Shown here: positions 26,001 through 30,578 of the stretch, one piece after another
Layout of the letters: each line of letters opens with the position of its first letter
How positions within the stretch are numbered: the stretch's first letter is position 1
Assembly: GCA_046328715.1 (NCBI GenBank)
Contig: JAXLWB010000060.1
Span: 1 to 60,412, forward strand
Direction: 5' to 3'
Origin: JAXLWB01 sp046328715
Lineage (GTDB): Bacteria; Chloroflexota; Anaerolineae; Caldilineales; Caldilineaceae
DNA: 60,412 nucleotides
Notes under the pieces: model-generated
What the model was told of the DNA's origin: nothing
The model's database searches: none
The model's input: only the letters and a program-made list of their open reading frames with translations
Position numbers and translations under genes: made by a program

Positions 26001-29000
26001 TCTGCTCAAGGGTACCACCAGCGATGACAGCCAGATCGAGTCGGTCGAAGTGCGACTCGATGGTGGCAACTGGCAACTGGCGTTGCTCAATGGTAACACC
26101 TGGTCGTTTGCACTCTCGCCTGCCAGCGCTGCCAACATTGACGGTGGTACACTGGCAATCGAAGCACGGGCGACTGACAAAGCCGGTCGCAGCACCAGCG
26201 CCAGTGAAAACGTGACCGTGGACATCACGCCTCCCGATCCATTTTTGGTGACAACGACCTTGCTCAACGGCACGGTGATCTCTGCCTCCGAAGTGATCAG
26301 CAATCTGAGCGCACGGATCAACTGGGCAGCCGTTAACGGCGCAACCAGCATCTACGCTGGCTGGACATTCTCGTCCACCGCCGCACTGGCAGATCTGACC
26401 AGCTATGGTGCAGGCGCAGGCAATCACGACCAGACTATGCCTGAAGCCAGTTCCATGTATGCCCATGTGATCGCAGTGGACAATCAAGGTAACCAGCGCG
26501 TCACTGTCGCCGGTCCCTTCTACTTCGATGGTGCCCAAACACCTGACCTGATCGCCGATCTGAACATCGACAATTGGGTCGATAGCAGTGGCAAACAGGT
26601 AGGCCAGATGGTGTCAGCACGGGGTGTGCAGAAGCTCTTTGCTGGCTGGGATGCAAACAGTCTACGCCTACGCTGGCAAGGTGCTAGCGCAGGCGCTGGT
26701 GATGAACTCTATCTCTATCTGGGCACAGGCGGCGGCTTGAGCGATCTCTTCAACCCGAACGGCTCTAACCAAAGCGGCGTATTGCCCTTTGCCGCCAGCT
26801 ACATGGTGCGGCTGGCGGAGGGCATCACACCCACGCTTTACAGCGCCAGCGGCGGCTGGAGTGTGCTCAAGGAGATCACAGCAATTACCAATGGTGATCA
26901 TACTGACGTGTTGCTCTCCTTCGCCGATCTCGGCATTGCCAACCCAACTGCCACATCGCTCAAAGTGTTGGGCGTAGCGGCAACAGTCAACCCGCTGGGT
27001 GTGTGGGCAACCCTGCCCGACCAAAACTTGGGGCGAACGTGGACACAATATGTCGAATTCGCCTCGCTGGGCAGCGGCATCGTGCCTGCCAGCGGCGTGT
27101 GGGACGACACACTACTCGAAGTAGTGGTGATCGCCAATCCGGCATCCGGTCAACTGGTGGGTGTGGGCGACACAGTAAGTTTGACAGTGCAGGCGGTCAA
27201 TGTCGGCAGCGCCCCCTTGCCCAACCTAAGTGTGAATGGCACAACCAGTGGCGGTGTCAGCCTGAGCAATAGCCCGCAAGTGGCAAGCAATATCGTCACT
27301 TCTGGTACGGTGGCACTGACACTCAACGGTATGATCAACGGCGACGGCGAGATTGCGCTGAAGTTGGCAGACAGTTATCACCGACCCTATGTACTGCAAA
27401 CCCTGAGTTACCAAGTCGATGTAACACCGCCCATCAGCGTGACAGTGGTTGTCACTTCGGTCAAGCCGAGCCTCAACACCGTCTTTGGCACAGCCGAGGA
27501 TGAGTCGGGGATTGCCAGCTTCGACCTCGAAGTGAATGGCACGCTCTATCCCTGTGTGGCAGCGAGTGGTGGCTTTGCCTGTGAATGGGACGCTGGCAAT
27601 GCCGCCGAGAACAGCACTTTCAGCCTACGGGGACGTGCGACCGACGCACACGGCAATGTCGGCTGGAGCGGCACGGTTGTGGCAACGGTCGATGCCACTC
27701 TGCCAACCCTGATACTTTCACCGGCAAGCGTGATTGCACTGAGCGATGGTCGTATCAACAATGCGGAACGAACACTGACCGGTTTGTTGACCGACAACGT
27801 CGCAGCCAATTTCGCCAGTTTGTGTGTCGATGAGGCAGCAAATAACTGCTCAAGTGAAAGCGTGCAACCTGACAGCAGTTGGACACTCTTTGCCCCAGAA
27901 GCAGGCGATGGCGTGACAAGCACACTCACCTTTGTCGGTTATGATCTGGCAGGAAACGCCAGCCAAGCGACCACGGCAACCGTGATCATCGATTCGGTTG
28001 CGCCGCAGTTTGGGGCGACAACGATCAACCAGAGTGTTTATATTTCGCGCAATGTCACGCTCTTTGGCTATGGTACTGTGAGCGATGGCGATGGCGTGGC
28101 TAGTGTCCAATCGATGGTGGTGCGCCCGGATGGCAGTAGCACGATTGTGCCAGCAACGCTCAATGGCGCAAACTGGACCGGCAGCTTCCTCTTCGACCAG
28201 GTGGGCATCTATCAGATCGTGGTAGTTGCGACTGATCTGGCTGGCAATAAGCGTGTTGCGGTGATTGGCGAAATCGATGCGTTGTATGCCGACATTCCAG
28301 CGGAAAATGTGGTGCTGACGGTGCGTGTGGTGGGCAGTGGTGTGGTCACACCAAGCCTGAGCAGCTACATCTCGGGAACGGTGGTGCCGATTACAGCGAC
28401 TGCCAACCCTGGCTGGTCGTTTGCCGCCTGGTCGGGGGCTGTGGTCACCACAACCAACCCGACCAGCCTCAAGCTGGATGCGGACAAGACTATCACCGCC
28501 ACCTTCACCCAGAACAGCTACACCGTCACCAGCGCCGCAGTCGGGAATGGCACGATTCAAATCGCACCGCAGCAGAGCAGCTACCGCTACGGCGATGTGA
28601 TTACCCTGACCGCCACCGCCGCTACGGGCAGTGCCTTCAGCGGTTGGAGCGGTGATTTGGTGAGCAGCAGCAACCCCGTGACGTTGACCGTCACCAGCAA
28701 CAAGGCCATCACCGGCAGCTTTGCACTGCAAAGCTACACCCTGACCCTCAACCAGACGGGCACGGGCACTGGCACGCTGAGCAACACACCGAGCGGCACC
28801 AGCTTCGCCTACGGCACAGTGGTGACCGTGACCGCCAACTCCAACTCCAACTCGTTCTTTGCTGGCTGGAGTGGCGCCGTGACCAGCAGCAGCAACCCAG
28901 TGACACTGACGATGGACAGCCACAAAACGCTGACCGCCACCTTCAGCCGCCTCAGTGACTACACGCTGACTGTGAACATCGTGGGCAACGGGTTGGTGAC

Positions 29001-29865
29001 ACCGACCACGCAGTACTACCTTTCTGGCACGGTGGTACCGATCACCGCCACCGCCGCCACGGGCTGGAGCTTCACTGGTTGGAGTGGTGACCTGAGTGGT
29101 AATGCTAGCCCGACCAGCATCACGCTGAACAGCAACAAAGTGGTTACCGCCACCTTCACGCAGGATGTCGTGGTGCCATCTGGTGACATCAATGGCGACG
29201 CCTCGGTCAATGTGATTGACTTGCAGTTGACGATTAACATGATTCAGGCTGGCAGCCAACCCAACACCACGCTCTACGCCCTTGAGTGGTGGCAGCGTGC
29301 CGACTTGAACCACGACAGCCAGTGGAATGTGCTTGACCTACAGATGTTGATTAACCTGATCTTCGCTGCCAATGCAGCCTTGGTTGCACCGCAGGACAGA
29401 CTGGGCACCCAAGGAGTGGGCAACACGGTGACGACGGGGTTGGAGACGAGTGGCAGCTTCTCACTCTTGCTGGACAACAGTGACGCGATTGCCTCCGGTC
29501 AGTTGCACTTTACCTATGACGCCTCACTGGGCATCCAGATCACCGGTGTTCAGGTGACCGAGCGCATGAGTGGCTTCACTGCCGTGGGCAGTGGCTTTGC
29601 GACGGGTGATGCCAACCTGCGCGGCTATCAGGTACTCTTCTACAACCTGGACCGCTTGAACATCCCACCTGGCAGTGGTGCGATTCTCACCATCTCCTAC
29701 ACCACACCCCCCAACACTACTGGAAGCACACCCGTGCACTTCATAGACGCAGTACTTGCTACCTCTTTAGCGGCGCTGCTCACAACCACGCCGGTCGATG
29801 GCTCGCTGACCATCGATGCGCCAGCAGCAGGGCATACCCTCTACTTGCCCGTGGTCCAAAAGTAA
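10891..29865 (+). CDS. Giant multidomain surface protein, copy 2 (6,324-codon open frame)
   Basis: This is the longest intact frame in the window. Codons before about 11,000 are probably out of the original frame; the true start is likely 9773. Domains with rough residues of this frame: thrombospondin type-3 repeats 64-162 (DSDGDGL, DDDNDGVPD); an unassigned region; a hydrophobic module 767-942; type-3 repeats about 1160-1280; Ig-like domains about 1415-1630; LamG 1677-1877; YWTD propeller 2055-2394; DUF11-like 2405-2520; three [propeller + 3 PPC] units 2534-4567; P/Homo-B 4575-4739; PT linker; PPC 4780-4897; Ig-like domains; DOMON/CBM9-like 5215-5384; CARDB-like and Ig-like domains; four InlB-type B repeats 5808-6092; dockerin 6093-6162; cohesin-like 6178-6312; tail LYLPVVQK. 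No enzyme active site was recognised. It is probably a calcium-stabilised surface adhesin or scaffold (inference). Confidence 0.88.
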   Translation: MRQAKALDRYSERQSVRQNRKSHARSSELSDARKAKMAAEPYQPQAAVASVPASPVAALSATTDSDGDGLNDALEGLNGTDPYSVDSDSDMVSDKDEIEGFTYAGKKWYGNPLLIDTNQDGIFDGLEWNPIAPDTDSDGTPDLYDYDDDNDGVPDEVDISRLVGVKSSNGVTVTFSEANPLQLTVDGLNANSYTFVDLQLRPTNPDHLWYAFNVLNWPKDQKGNAQDWDNFTFYDYCIATGGSNCNMQTEGNGDLKLVPMLEVVMPDLSNLPRRTDGTLDQDYLTRYGIAVQPGGDGSWLVYVPLTLVQDPVTENKVAFRATLVYQAAGTWKPQQARLVWTINMLNEQYEDAKVAQQTLKQNGGKGNNKIEILHTYYDDFQLTGFNVREDRGVDMAIVYEDPLVDPALNDNDALFMMTVGLDRSYFTNRDCDLVNNSGQCVRNGQRDITIDTIVQRWNRTTNSGITDEQRWGIGNYLRVERRAYATQDEATMISSSEHALPILNNTFKNTQVKAPALLFVQESRLRTLNADGGTATSEFAWSGNQVKLNFSGQTVTAVGNYRLAPYHQIASATGWEPYSAAAYADEMIKQYGSEGEGAKPNATKEEILLADAKASYASLNIVLNMKGQSSVLSTDAAKGNYPNNNPAFVLNAANIFNFNVSDKELRSFYAAGLNAVGGAIFWLAIASPGAVDDSGKVIRPPTLSDEVLARMFGITKEIVNVPEDMRFVGLDEDGVRIEEDANLGRRNQEDFRTQLEFDAKKANIRKGMVIGNALLMMAGIGGIFALSTKSKGAQTAGEAIIAAVGAISAVYEATITVGSMVSKVSSLNNVTRAQVVVKFLFGLNDLITKASAVGLAIGIVVTWVLFFLAWATGGLAPGSIAFNSLVSGAVAATLVVVVTFILSLSVVGAIVLAIIAVFDLFALIACKAGAKKACDIGITAALTQVITDWIYTGEVMIDTSGKPPISTIKEMQMRLTNPKRGLVAGNGVQFEMKLETMVRHAAPKAGVVYHYGSFFTDKDIRSTSVIYALGPQPQKLKTTLNQTQWSAWGVYDFVEADVPSPGVGWLVPLRKSKNLWLATRDDTVVSPVYPFSQPQINQTFPLSLSIGMALPTYDCWFSVCSHKSVQSVTSENLGKNFILDILPATIDDFVKWKDLGFQIDRDGDGLTNVVVGSNTSALDPDDTKWDTDGDGLPDGVEVRDGLDPRVATTDIDNDGLSDSDELRYGTSPRRADSDGDGINDGEEIKQYTVTINGVTSLTASNPRMRDTDLDGMSDGVERRLNAFNPVRYPFHPQSFNNPPVRIYNSIDDYDRVLAVGASTTVTTTVMNGTALVDGLLASGVFSLTLPGQLSGGSQARFFNLLPEASKSIVVNTTAGAANGTFIINSAAAADVVPIGVTPSGAPDDIIFDKPIPVTIDSDPPNVPALTAGSFVQPGYSVIIGGTASDPTSYISKVEVSANGNPFTSATGTRLWAFPVDIPTISSGAVPVTVRALDAVNNSSNANFNLTIDGVSPVLTVNLAPGSSHQVRRNAAGDWTLHLDGTASDALAGIDTLTVQIGDSSNAVITRTAIASNGNWTLDYAFDDLNFNADPRPTGNFTVTVSVRDGSLPNGNEVTQEIPIVIDMTPPTVDLLSHRDEEQISDGAVFTGTVQDANSPVQRVEVAFVSASTVLSTGVTLLRLPFNDLPQTVIFKNTAAAQTRIYCLDDCPTSGVDGADGTAVSFANNNLLRSFDAVDLPESDFTTALWFKTTCANCGLMSMTQGVYPAITQRDRELYLDAGKVCSSLLIGSNRETRCSDTNTYADGQWHQVVHTLGANGNALYVDGTLAVRSTTTSSSFTTQDGVLIGYAPSAGSPFLTGALDDLVIYEGALSAPAAAALYRQWQPVSFNNGQWSFTVPAGLEGTYQIDMRAADAAGNYGDDRSQWAQFRGSIDTKFPTIDFSVAYAGSGAAAQTTYSVTVRDENLTTVDYSGACQLGDAQLRYNLDPVRLAYAGPSDQLMGIDATCVRPGFQSSSLAQSACDEFGHCGAVLAPQTVAYIGTHYNRLEPYGKLPNAIERTVISDPLKREQIIQRPGQLVTDIAIDQARGKLYWSEIQEGQYAQPGQIWRANLDGSGMELLVNSQQLTALSAPEALQIALDTVGNKLYWTQEYQLWWANLDGTQRAAIYEIPADTGFLDGGRAFQQIGDVAIDRANDTLYLSERRPRWAGQTFNGLFNHSLIVRTKLNGTNPSFVAGAGAGCTYANFYSNLGRGQGAGTQPTLCVQQKGGMDVESLFVDNSVLYYSAFDEGYATSGVYRMASGNAPTLIAPVALVGEFDRQTGATNLNGRRSAPLPHLYVAPGSSAVYMMLAELIVRGEPGGSFTQFSTFDQIVPGSFGSFATRGRSLLTAMAVIQTNQNVQNRLQTQPDLAISLFSPDVVLVDGQSGRYEVRVKNNSALNVGSTTVSLTLPDGATYTTASGALCNASGQVVTCNLTQLTAQAEQGLTINFSLATTTLRQLSASAQVSFAGTDANPADNSASHSNITAAPALTALPGTPYLYAGDDEGLLRIPLAGNDHSPELLSMDNGGIYGARAIAADTVRNKLIVNNAYNGDLATVNPNGTGYTVIATSPGGSPNFTRRMAVVVDEVEGRVYWNQITSNYLTTIKSAKLDGSDVRTHVANILNQDGLVLDTLRRKLLWVATDTRQAQNIIYRSNLDGSGIEVVYIAPLGRQMRYLSINPYTQKLYWIDPDYNGGSLFWADSDGGRLALLQENLGGDVRGLVVRPQENALYFTSGSRLVRTTLDGLNPVELADLSNSLYNKLDNLRTASFLYRFINTPKSNLTYAFASAFPTPPCTLADGNEPNNDPSQATAVGLGSFSASLCTTLRTQPADKDVYSVTVPIGKQVTVTLQSPAARDLDIALQAGDFAVDVSQEANPALDVVTVANYDGAVSTYNFTVFDSYRNSVSNTVVLANSVPIYTVNVTIGDAPAQSVFSDTQCAAVDSHDAPGAAGNGSQANATGLTLGEPITGALCYQFDQDFYKFTGATGQILSVDLPVRPADYSVYVYRPNGTLFNGYSANGAYPFGSSFTLDASGEWAVAVAGPGLPASLAQYQLLVTDSTCGVNDSYEPNNVAGQAASINGQSRVFATLCSGTDQDHYQFSASAGQKLTINYPALVSNPNEGATLLLQNAAGATLGQVTPGTQGNFTLADAGTYRLFAAKGDLSGSDVPYMFQWLLDAPTAPVADTQYVYYADSLRLARVALSDDHTVEPLHIDNSGVSGQALAASAVLGKLYMVEASSQSLISVDFDGRNRTVIIPNANPDGVNVLNIAVAVDELGGRIYWLQPKGAAASTAVDLMSANLSGGDQQTLITGAIFNQRGLWIDSVKGLIYWVSDEAIHRSKLDGSDAQLVRAAIVGQQVRDLALDPLAQQLYWLDPAQGKLYRAKSDGSSASALLSSLNSNARGLAVRSFTNELYYSSGDILWRATLDGSSTVSVTTLGGVYQGPYNLNPNSFLYETIGTPQSNIVLGQGTPILSPCALADTNEPNNSEVAAKTLTVVTETVVAGAICKTALNLPADQDYFSVTVASGKVLTVSLSQLPADYRLIIRHPAGYNLAFSDNAGLADELGVVSNSSGADVTYSVIVFNGYPTQNTDQYKLTLTLDDLPPPPNPNDQQCGAVDSYDAPGVGNGTLATATDLSFDTPLAAALCYVDDVDMYAFDGLAGQTVTIDLPTRPQDYNLTLYAPNGTATAVISATTSPAYGGSIQLAASGRYTLAVEQPNLTPTTDQYQLIVTDENCVASDAYEANNDAAHASTLSNGARVHASLCSSSDVDLYQVNASAGQQLLLNYPNNASGAALLVSNSSGQIGTVAAGTQSKFTIGAAGTYTLSVSNNSLSSRNVGYRFQMLLGAPTQPPVGSPYIYYSRVSDLIRADVLSGTVEPILTSGTVAGGSALAADSVRGKLYILTLDRKIDRVDFDGRNRTTVVANVNPNTVLRPTESVAVDELSGRIYWTESLFGVVTRILSANGDGSDVQEIVPQVVYDHGIAIDSVTGLLYWAATDTFRGVDVIRRSNLNGSDVQTVYAAQAGRQIRELALDPFAQKLYWRDPSQNRLLWIDAEGGSEAAVLRNVGSVARGFVVRALQNELYYSDGNTLYRATLDGSNARPIAQLSGAYNGVSNLDANVFYPTIITPPGSQPSDSNLVLGYSQPFAQPCSAVDGYEPNDSVATAAAIGVGRVQAALCTRDLDHLDMQDFYSTTVPAGQQISVTLSQLPQNYGVALYAGNQWVASNYQFGLMDKTAAHVNSSSPTVYTILVERFGDTTSSSVPYSLTVAIGAPPPPPPLPPPPPDSCAPFDAYDQPGLAGNWNRSQATSISFNIPITAALCYQGDVDYYSFNGVVGQNVTINLPTRPADYYVSIYDPNGNYVNGIFPGSWLNYGGNFTLNMAGRWTVAVWYPNLQPTTSQYQLLLSVNTACSGLDPYEPNNEYYAPRQILTRTVTLRTMLCESGDFDWYSFPLSVGDHIYVTPRTLVPGMRLSVQAPGSGFGEINGPIDMIASSSGDFLLGIAPPQGNTTENLPYTIDVQIDAPPAPTPLPNNWSCSIYPSSDIPKHIDDLATLGSTVNVPVNGTVTHVGIKDITFKHGALWNLSFGLGAPDGTQVDLFHFDDYGFYVWCGGPNCQLSIDDGAIKGLAPPQFPNNGGTFRPSRNSFAPFNGKASNGTWTLLVSDDFLPAPGDTDSGDTTGDLYGWSLEVCVDNGNPPTPPPTPTATQTPEPQPTNGTPIATSSETPATPTPAPTLCPVTSDEYEDDDSASAAVLLDMTNLSSGVRTFDSISDSDWMTFTATANLRYDFVVNRMSSDNGVTLSLYDVDGATHLASGNNSVFFTASADGIYYLRAKSDAGITLPCDTRYSIGLTVSNPNATPVPTAEGTPLPPGHDAPLRSAAVITPADGVVLSSTQTISVVIGLNAEAGVQSAEFLVNGATVDNFSAAPNSKNASWTTSWTPAQAGSYQLSAVVKDSVNVTASSQINTIYVDLANPSVTITAETISLAKLASDGSYLLKGTTSDDSQIESVEVRLDGGNWQLALLNGNTWSFALSPASAANIDGGTLAIEARATDKAGRSTSASENVTVDITPPDPFLVTTTLLNGTVISASEVISNLSARINWAAVNGATSIYAGWTFSSTAALADLTSYGAGAGNHDQTMPEASSMYAHVIAVDNQGNQRVTVAGPFYFDGAQTPDLIADLNIDNWVDSSGKQVGQMVSARGVQKLFAGWDANSLRLRWQGASAGAGDELYLYLGTGGGLSDLFNPNGSNQSGVLPFAASYMVRLAEGITPTLYSASGGWSVLKEITAITNGDHTDVLLSFADLGIANPTATSLKVLGVAATVNPLGVWATLPDQNLGRTWTQYVEFASLGSGIVPASGVWDDTLLEVVVIANPASGQLVGVGDTVSLTVQAVNVGSAPLPNLSVNGTTSGGVSLSNSPQVASNIVTSGTVALTLNGMINGDGEIALKLADSYHRPYVLQTLSYQVDVTPPISVTVVVTSVKPSLNTVFGTAEDESGIASFDLEVNGTLYPCVAASGGFACEWDAGNAAENSTFSLRGRATDAHGNVGWSGTVVATVDATLPTLILSPASVIALSDGRINNAERTLTGLLTDNVAANFASLCVDEAANNCSSESVQPDSSWTLFAPEAGDGVTSTLTFVGYDLAGNASQATTATVIIDSVAPQFGATTINQSVYISRNVTLFGYGTVSDGDGVASVQSMVVRPDGSSTIVPATLNGANWTGSFLFDQVGIYQIVVVATDLAGNKRVAVIGEIDALYADIPAENVVLTVRVVGSGVVTPSLSSYISGTVVPITATANPGWSFAAWSGAVVTTTNPTSLKLDADKTITATFTQNSYTVTSAAVGNGTIQIAPQQSSYRYGDVITLTATAATGSAFSGWSGDLVSSSNPVTLTVTSNKAITGSFALQSYTLTLNQTGTGTGTLSNTPSGTSFAYGTVVTVTANSNSNSFFAGWSGAVTSSSNPVTLTMDSHKTLTATFSRLSDYTLTVNIVGNGLVTPTTQYYLSGTVVPITATAATGWSFTGWSGDLSGNASPTSITLNSNKVVTATFTQDVVVPSGDINGDASVNVIDLQLTINMIQAGSQPNTTLYALEWWQRADLNHDSQWNVLDLQMLINLIFAANAALVAPQDRLGTQGVGNTVTTGLETSGSFSLLLDNSDAIASGQLHFTYDASLGIQITGVQVTERMSGFTAVGSGFATGDANLRGYQVLFYNLDRLNIPPGSGAILTISYTTPPNTTGSTPVHFIDAVLATSLAALLTTTPVDGSLTIDAPAAGHTLYLPVVQK
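13190..13715 (+). other. Hydrophobic module inside copy 2
   Basis: About 175 residues contain several long apolar stretches: GMVIGNALLMMAGIGGIFA, AIGIVVTWVLFFLAW, and a run of about 45 residues ending FDLFALIACKAGAKKACDIG. Length and composition fit three to four membrane-spanning helices in the middle of a chain whose flanks look extracellular. The second half is much better conserved with copy 3 (34,090-34,430) than the region just before it. Confidence 0.7.
15920..16520 (+). other. LamG jellyroll domain of copy 2
   Basis: The segment has the features of a concanavalin-like LamG domain: TALWFKTTC near the start, DGQWHQVVHTL in the middle, NALYVDGTLAVRS, and a closing GALDDLVIYEGALS strand before an L-Y-R-Q helix. 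LamG domains usually bind carbohydrate or protein ligands. Extra Cys pairs (YCLDDC, TTCANC) may form disulfides. Confidence 0.75.
18490..24600 (+). repeat. Three tandem [propeller + 3 PPC] units in copy 2
   Basis: Units begin near 18,490, 20,570 and 22,575, a period of about 2.05 kb. Each has a YWTD-type propeller of about 280 residues followed by three PPC domains in fixed order. The first has C...EPNN and a second Cys. The second has C-x-x-x-D-x-Y-D-x-P-G, ALCY, D-x-D-x-Y-x-F and LPxRPxDY. The third has C...EPNN, LC and D-x-D-x-Y, then usually a NYP-like element. The repeats are diverged at nucleotide level, so the duplication of units is older than that of the C-terminal tracts. Confidence 0.8.
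28314..29742 (+). repeat. C-terminal tract of copy 2 nearly identical to copy 3
   Basis: This stretch, covering the four B repeats, dockerin and most of the cohesin-like domain, matches 48,820-50,247 almost base for base, with few differences such as the ACGCAGTAC / ACGAGTAGC pair. Sequence on both sides is clearly diverged. The sharp edges suggest gene conversion between copies. The damaged homologue in copy 1 is about 7576-8990. Confidence 0.75.
29170..29825 (+). other. Dockerin followed by cohesin-like domain, copy 2 C-terminus
   Basis: Two calcium-loop halves typical of type I dockerins are visible: GDINGDASVNVIDLQL and, about 40 residues later, ADLNHDSQWNVLDLQ, each with D-x-N-x-D or D-x-N-x-D-like spacing followed by a helix. 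Next comes a beta-rich domain of about 130 residues (GSFSLLLDN, SGQLHFTYDASLGI, ILTISYTTPP) resembling cohesins, then the tail LYLPVVQK. The dockerin call is firm; the cohesin call is moderate. Confidence 0.75.
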
Positions 29866-29890
29866 GTACAGAACAGCAGAGCAGCGAATC

Positions 29891-29953
29891 AGCAGTGCAG
29901 AAGGAGAAAGCGATAGTAATTGATTTACTATCGCTTTCTCCTTCTGCACTGCT
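29891..29953. terminator. 29-bp perfect hairpin after copy 2
   Basis: Left arm 29,891-29,919 and right arm 29,925-29,953 are perfectly complementary with a five-base loop (ttgat). It begins 26 bases after the copy 2 stop, where a terminator would be expected. There is no long T run after it, so it may act as a strong structural terminator or an mRNA-stabilising hairpin. Confidence 0.7.
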
Positions 29954-30038
29954 AACTTGCCTGTGATCCGTTTTGCTTGATCTGTGGGCCGAATCAATCT
30001 ACCCTAAAGATTGCTAATGATTTGCTAATGATGCTGCG

Positions 30039-30044
30039 TATAAT
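30039..30044 (+). promoter_or_regulatory. Possible -10 box upstream of the small ORF
   Basis: A perfect TATAAT lies 49 bases before the small ORF start. No good -35 hexamer sits 16-18 bases upstream. The repeated TTGCTAATGAT upstream, partly conserved before the copy 2 small ORF (9,220-9,250), could be an activator site instead. Confidence 0.3.
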
Positions 30045-30093
30045 AAAAGCAGTATGCATTGATTAATACGAAAAGAGTAAGTAAATTAACAAT

Positions 30094-30303
30094 ATGAGCG
30101 ACTGTACAGTAATCTATAAATCGTTTATATTACGATTTTGGCAAGACAATCCACAATCCCCTTGGCGCGCAACCGTAAAAGCGATTCAGAGCCAAGAAAC
30201 GACGCACTTTGCCAATTTGGATGCTCTTTTCGCCTACTTGGCGACACAGACAGCATGGTCACAAATTGCTGATAGCTTGCCAGGCGTCAAGGAAACCAAC
30301 TGA
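30094..30303 (+). CDS. Small conserved protein upstream of giant gene copy 3
   Basis: This 69-residue protein has no signal peptide or membrane segment. The visible core is YKSFILRFWQDNPQSPWRA, then VKAIQSQETTHFANLDALF. It resembles short Chloroflexota proteins with a (S)YxLRxW...WRA...G/THFA-x-LxALFAxL pattern, whose function I do not know. A frame-broken homologue occupies the same place before copy 2, so it travels with the giant gene. It ends 275 bases before the giant gene and no obvious terminator with a T run separates them. A role in expression, export or assembly of the giant protein is possible but unproven. Confidence 0.7.
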   Translation: MSDCTVIYKSFILRFWQDNPQSPWRATVKAIQSQETTHFANLDALFAYLATQTAWSQIADSLPGVKETN

Positions 30304-30350
30304 AAGTAACAATCGACTTAGGCGATTTCAAAACAAAAAGCATTCTAAGC

Positions 30351-30368
30351 CAATGGCTTGAGCCATTG
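30351..30368 (+). other. Short hairpin after the small ORF
   Basis: CAATGGC / GCCATTG with a TTGA loop forms a perfect 7-bp stem 48 bases after the small ORF stop. There is no T run and it is not clearly conserved before copy 2. It may be a weak attenuator, or chance. Confidence 0.3.
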
Positions 30369-30499
30369 TGACACACTGTGGAAACAAGCGATTCGTTTTT
30401 TGTAAGGATATTTTACCGGCAAGGGAAAAGCGATTTCGTGTGTTACAAGTAAGTAGATGTTGAAGGTAGGAATCGAACTGTGCGCTGTACGTCTTTGGG

Positions 30500-30578
30500 A
30501 AAAATATATCCTAGCTACGATAGCCGCAATCGAGAAAAAGTCGTTATGTAGAGCTGTTCTTGTTTAAGGAAACTTCAG
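30500..30578 (+). promoter_or_regulatory. Conserved leader of giant gene copy 3
   Basis: The last 80 bases before the start closely resemble those before copy 2. The core is TAGCCGCAATCGAG then AAAAAGTCGTTAT. CGAT...ATCG can pair around AGCCGCA; in copy 2 the arms read CGGT...GTCG, still able to pair through G-T wobble. AAGGA lies eight bases before the ATG. The conservation suggests a structured 5' UTR. No known riboswitch was recognised. Confidence 0.4.

Noticed and set aside
30500..30578. Known riboswitch (c-di-GMP, cobalamin, glycine) before the giant gene
   Set aside because: The core does not show the consensus of any class I know. It was kept only as a conserved leader.
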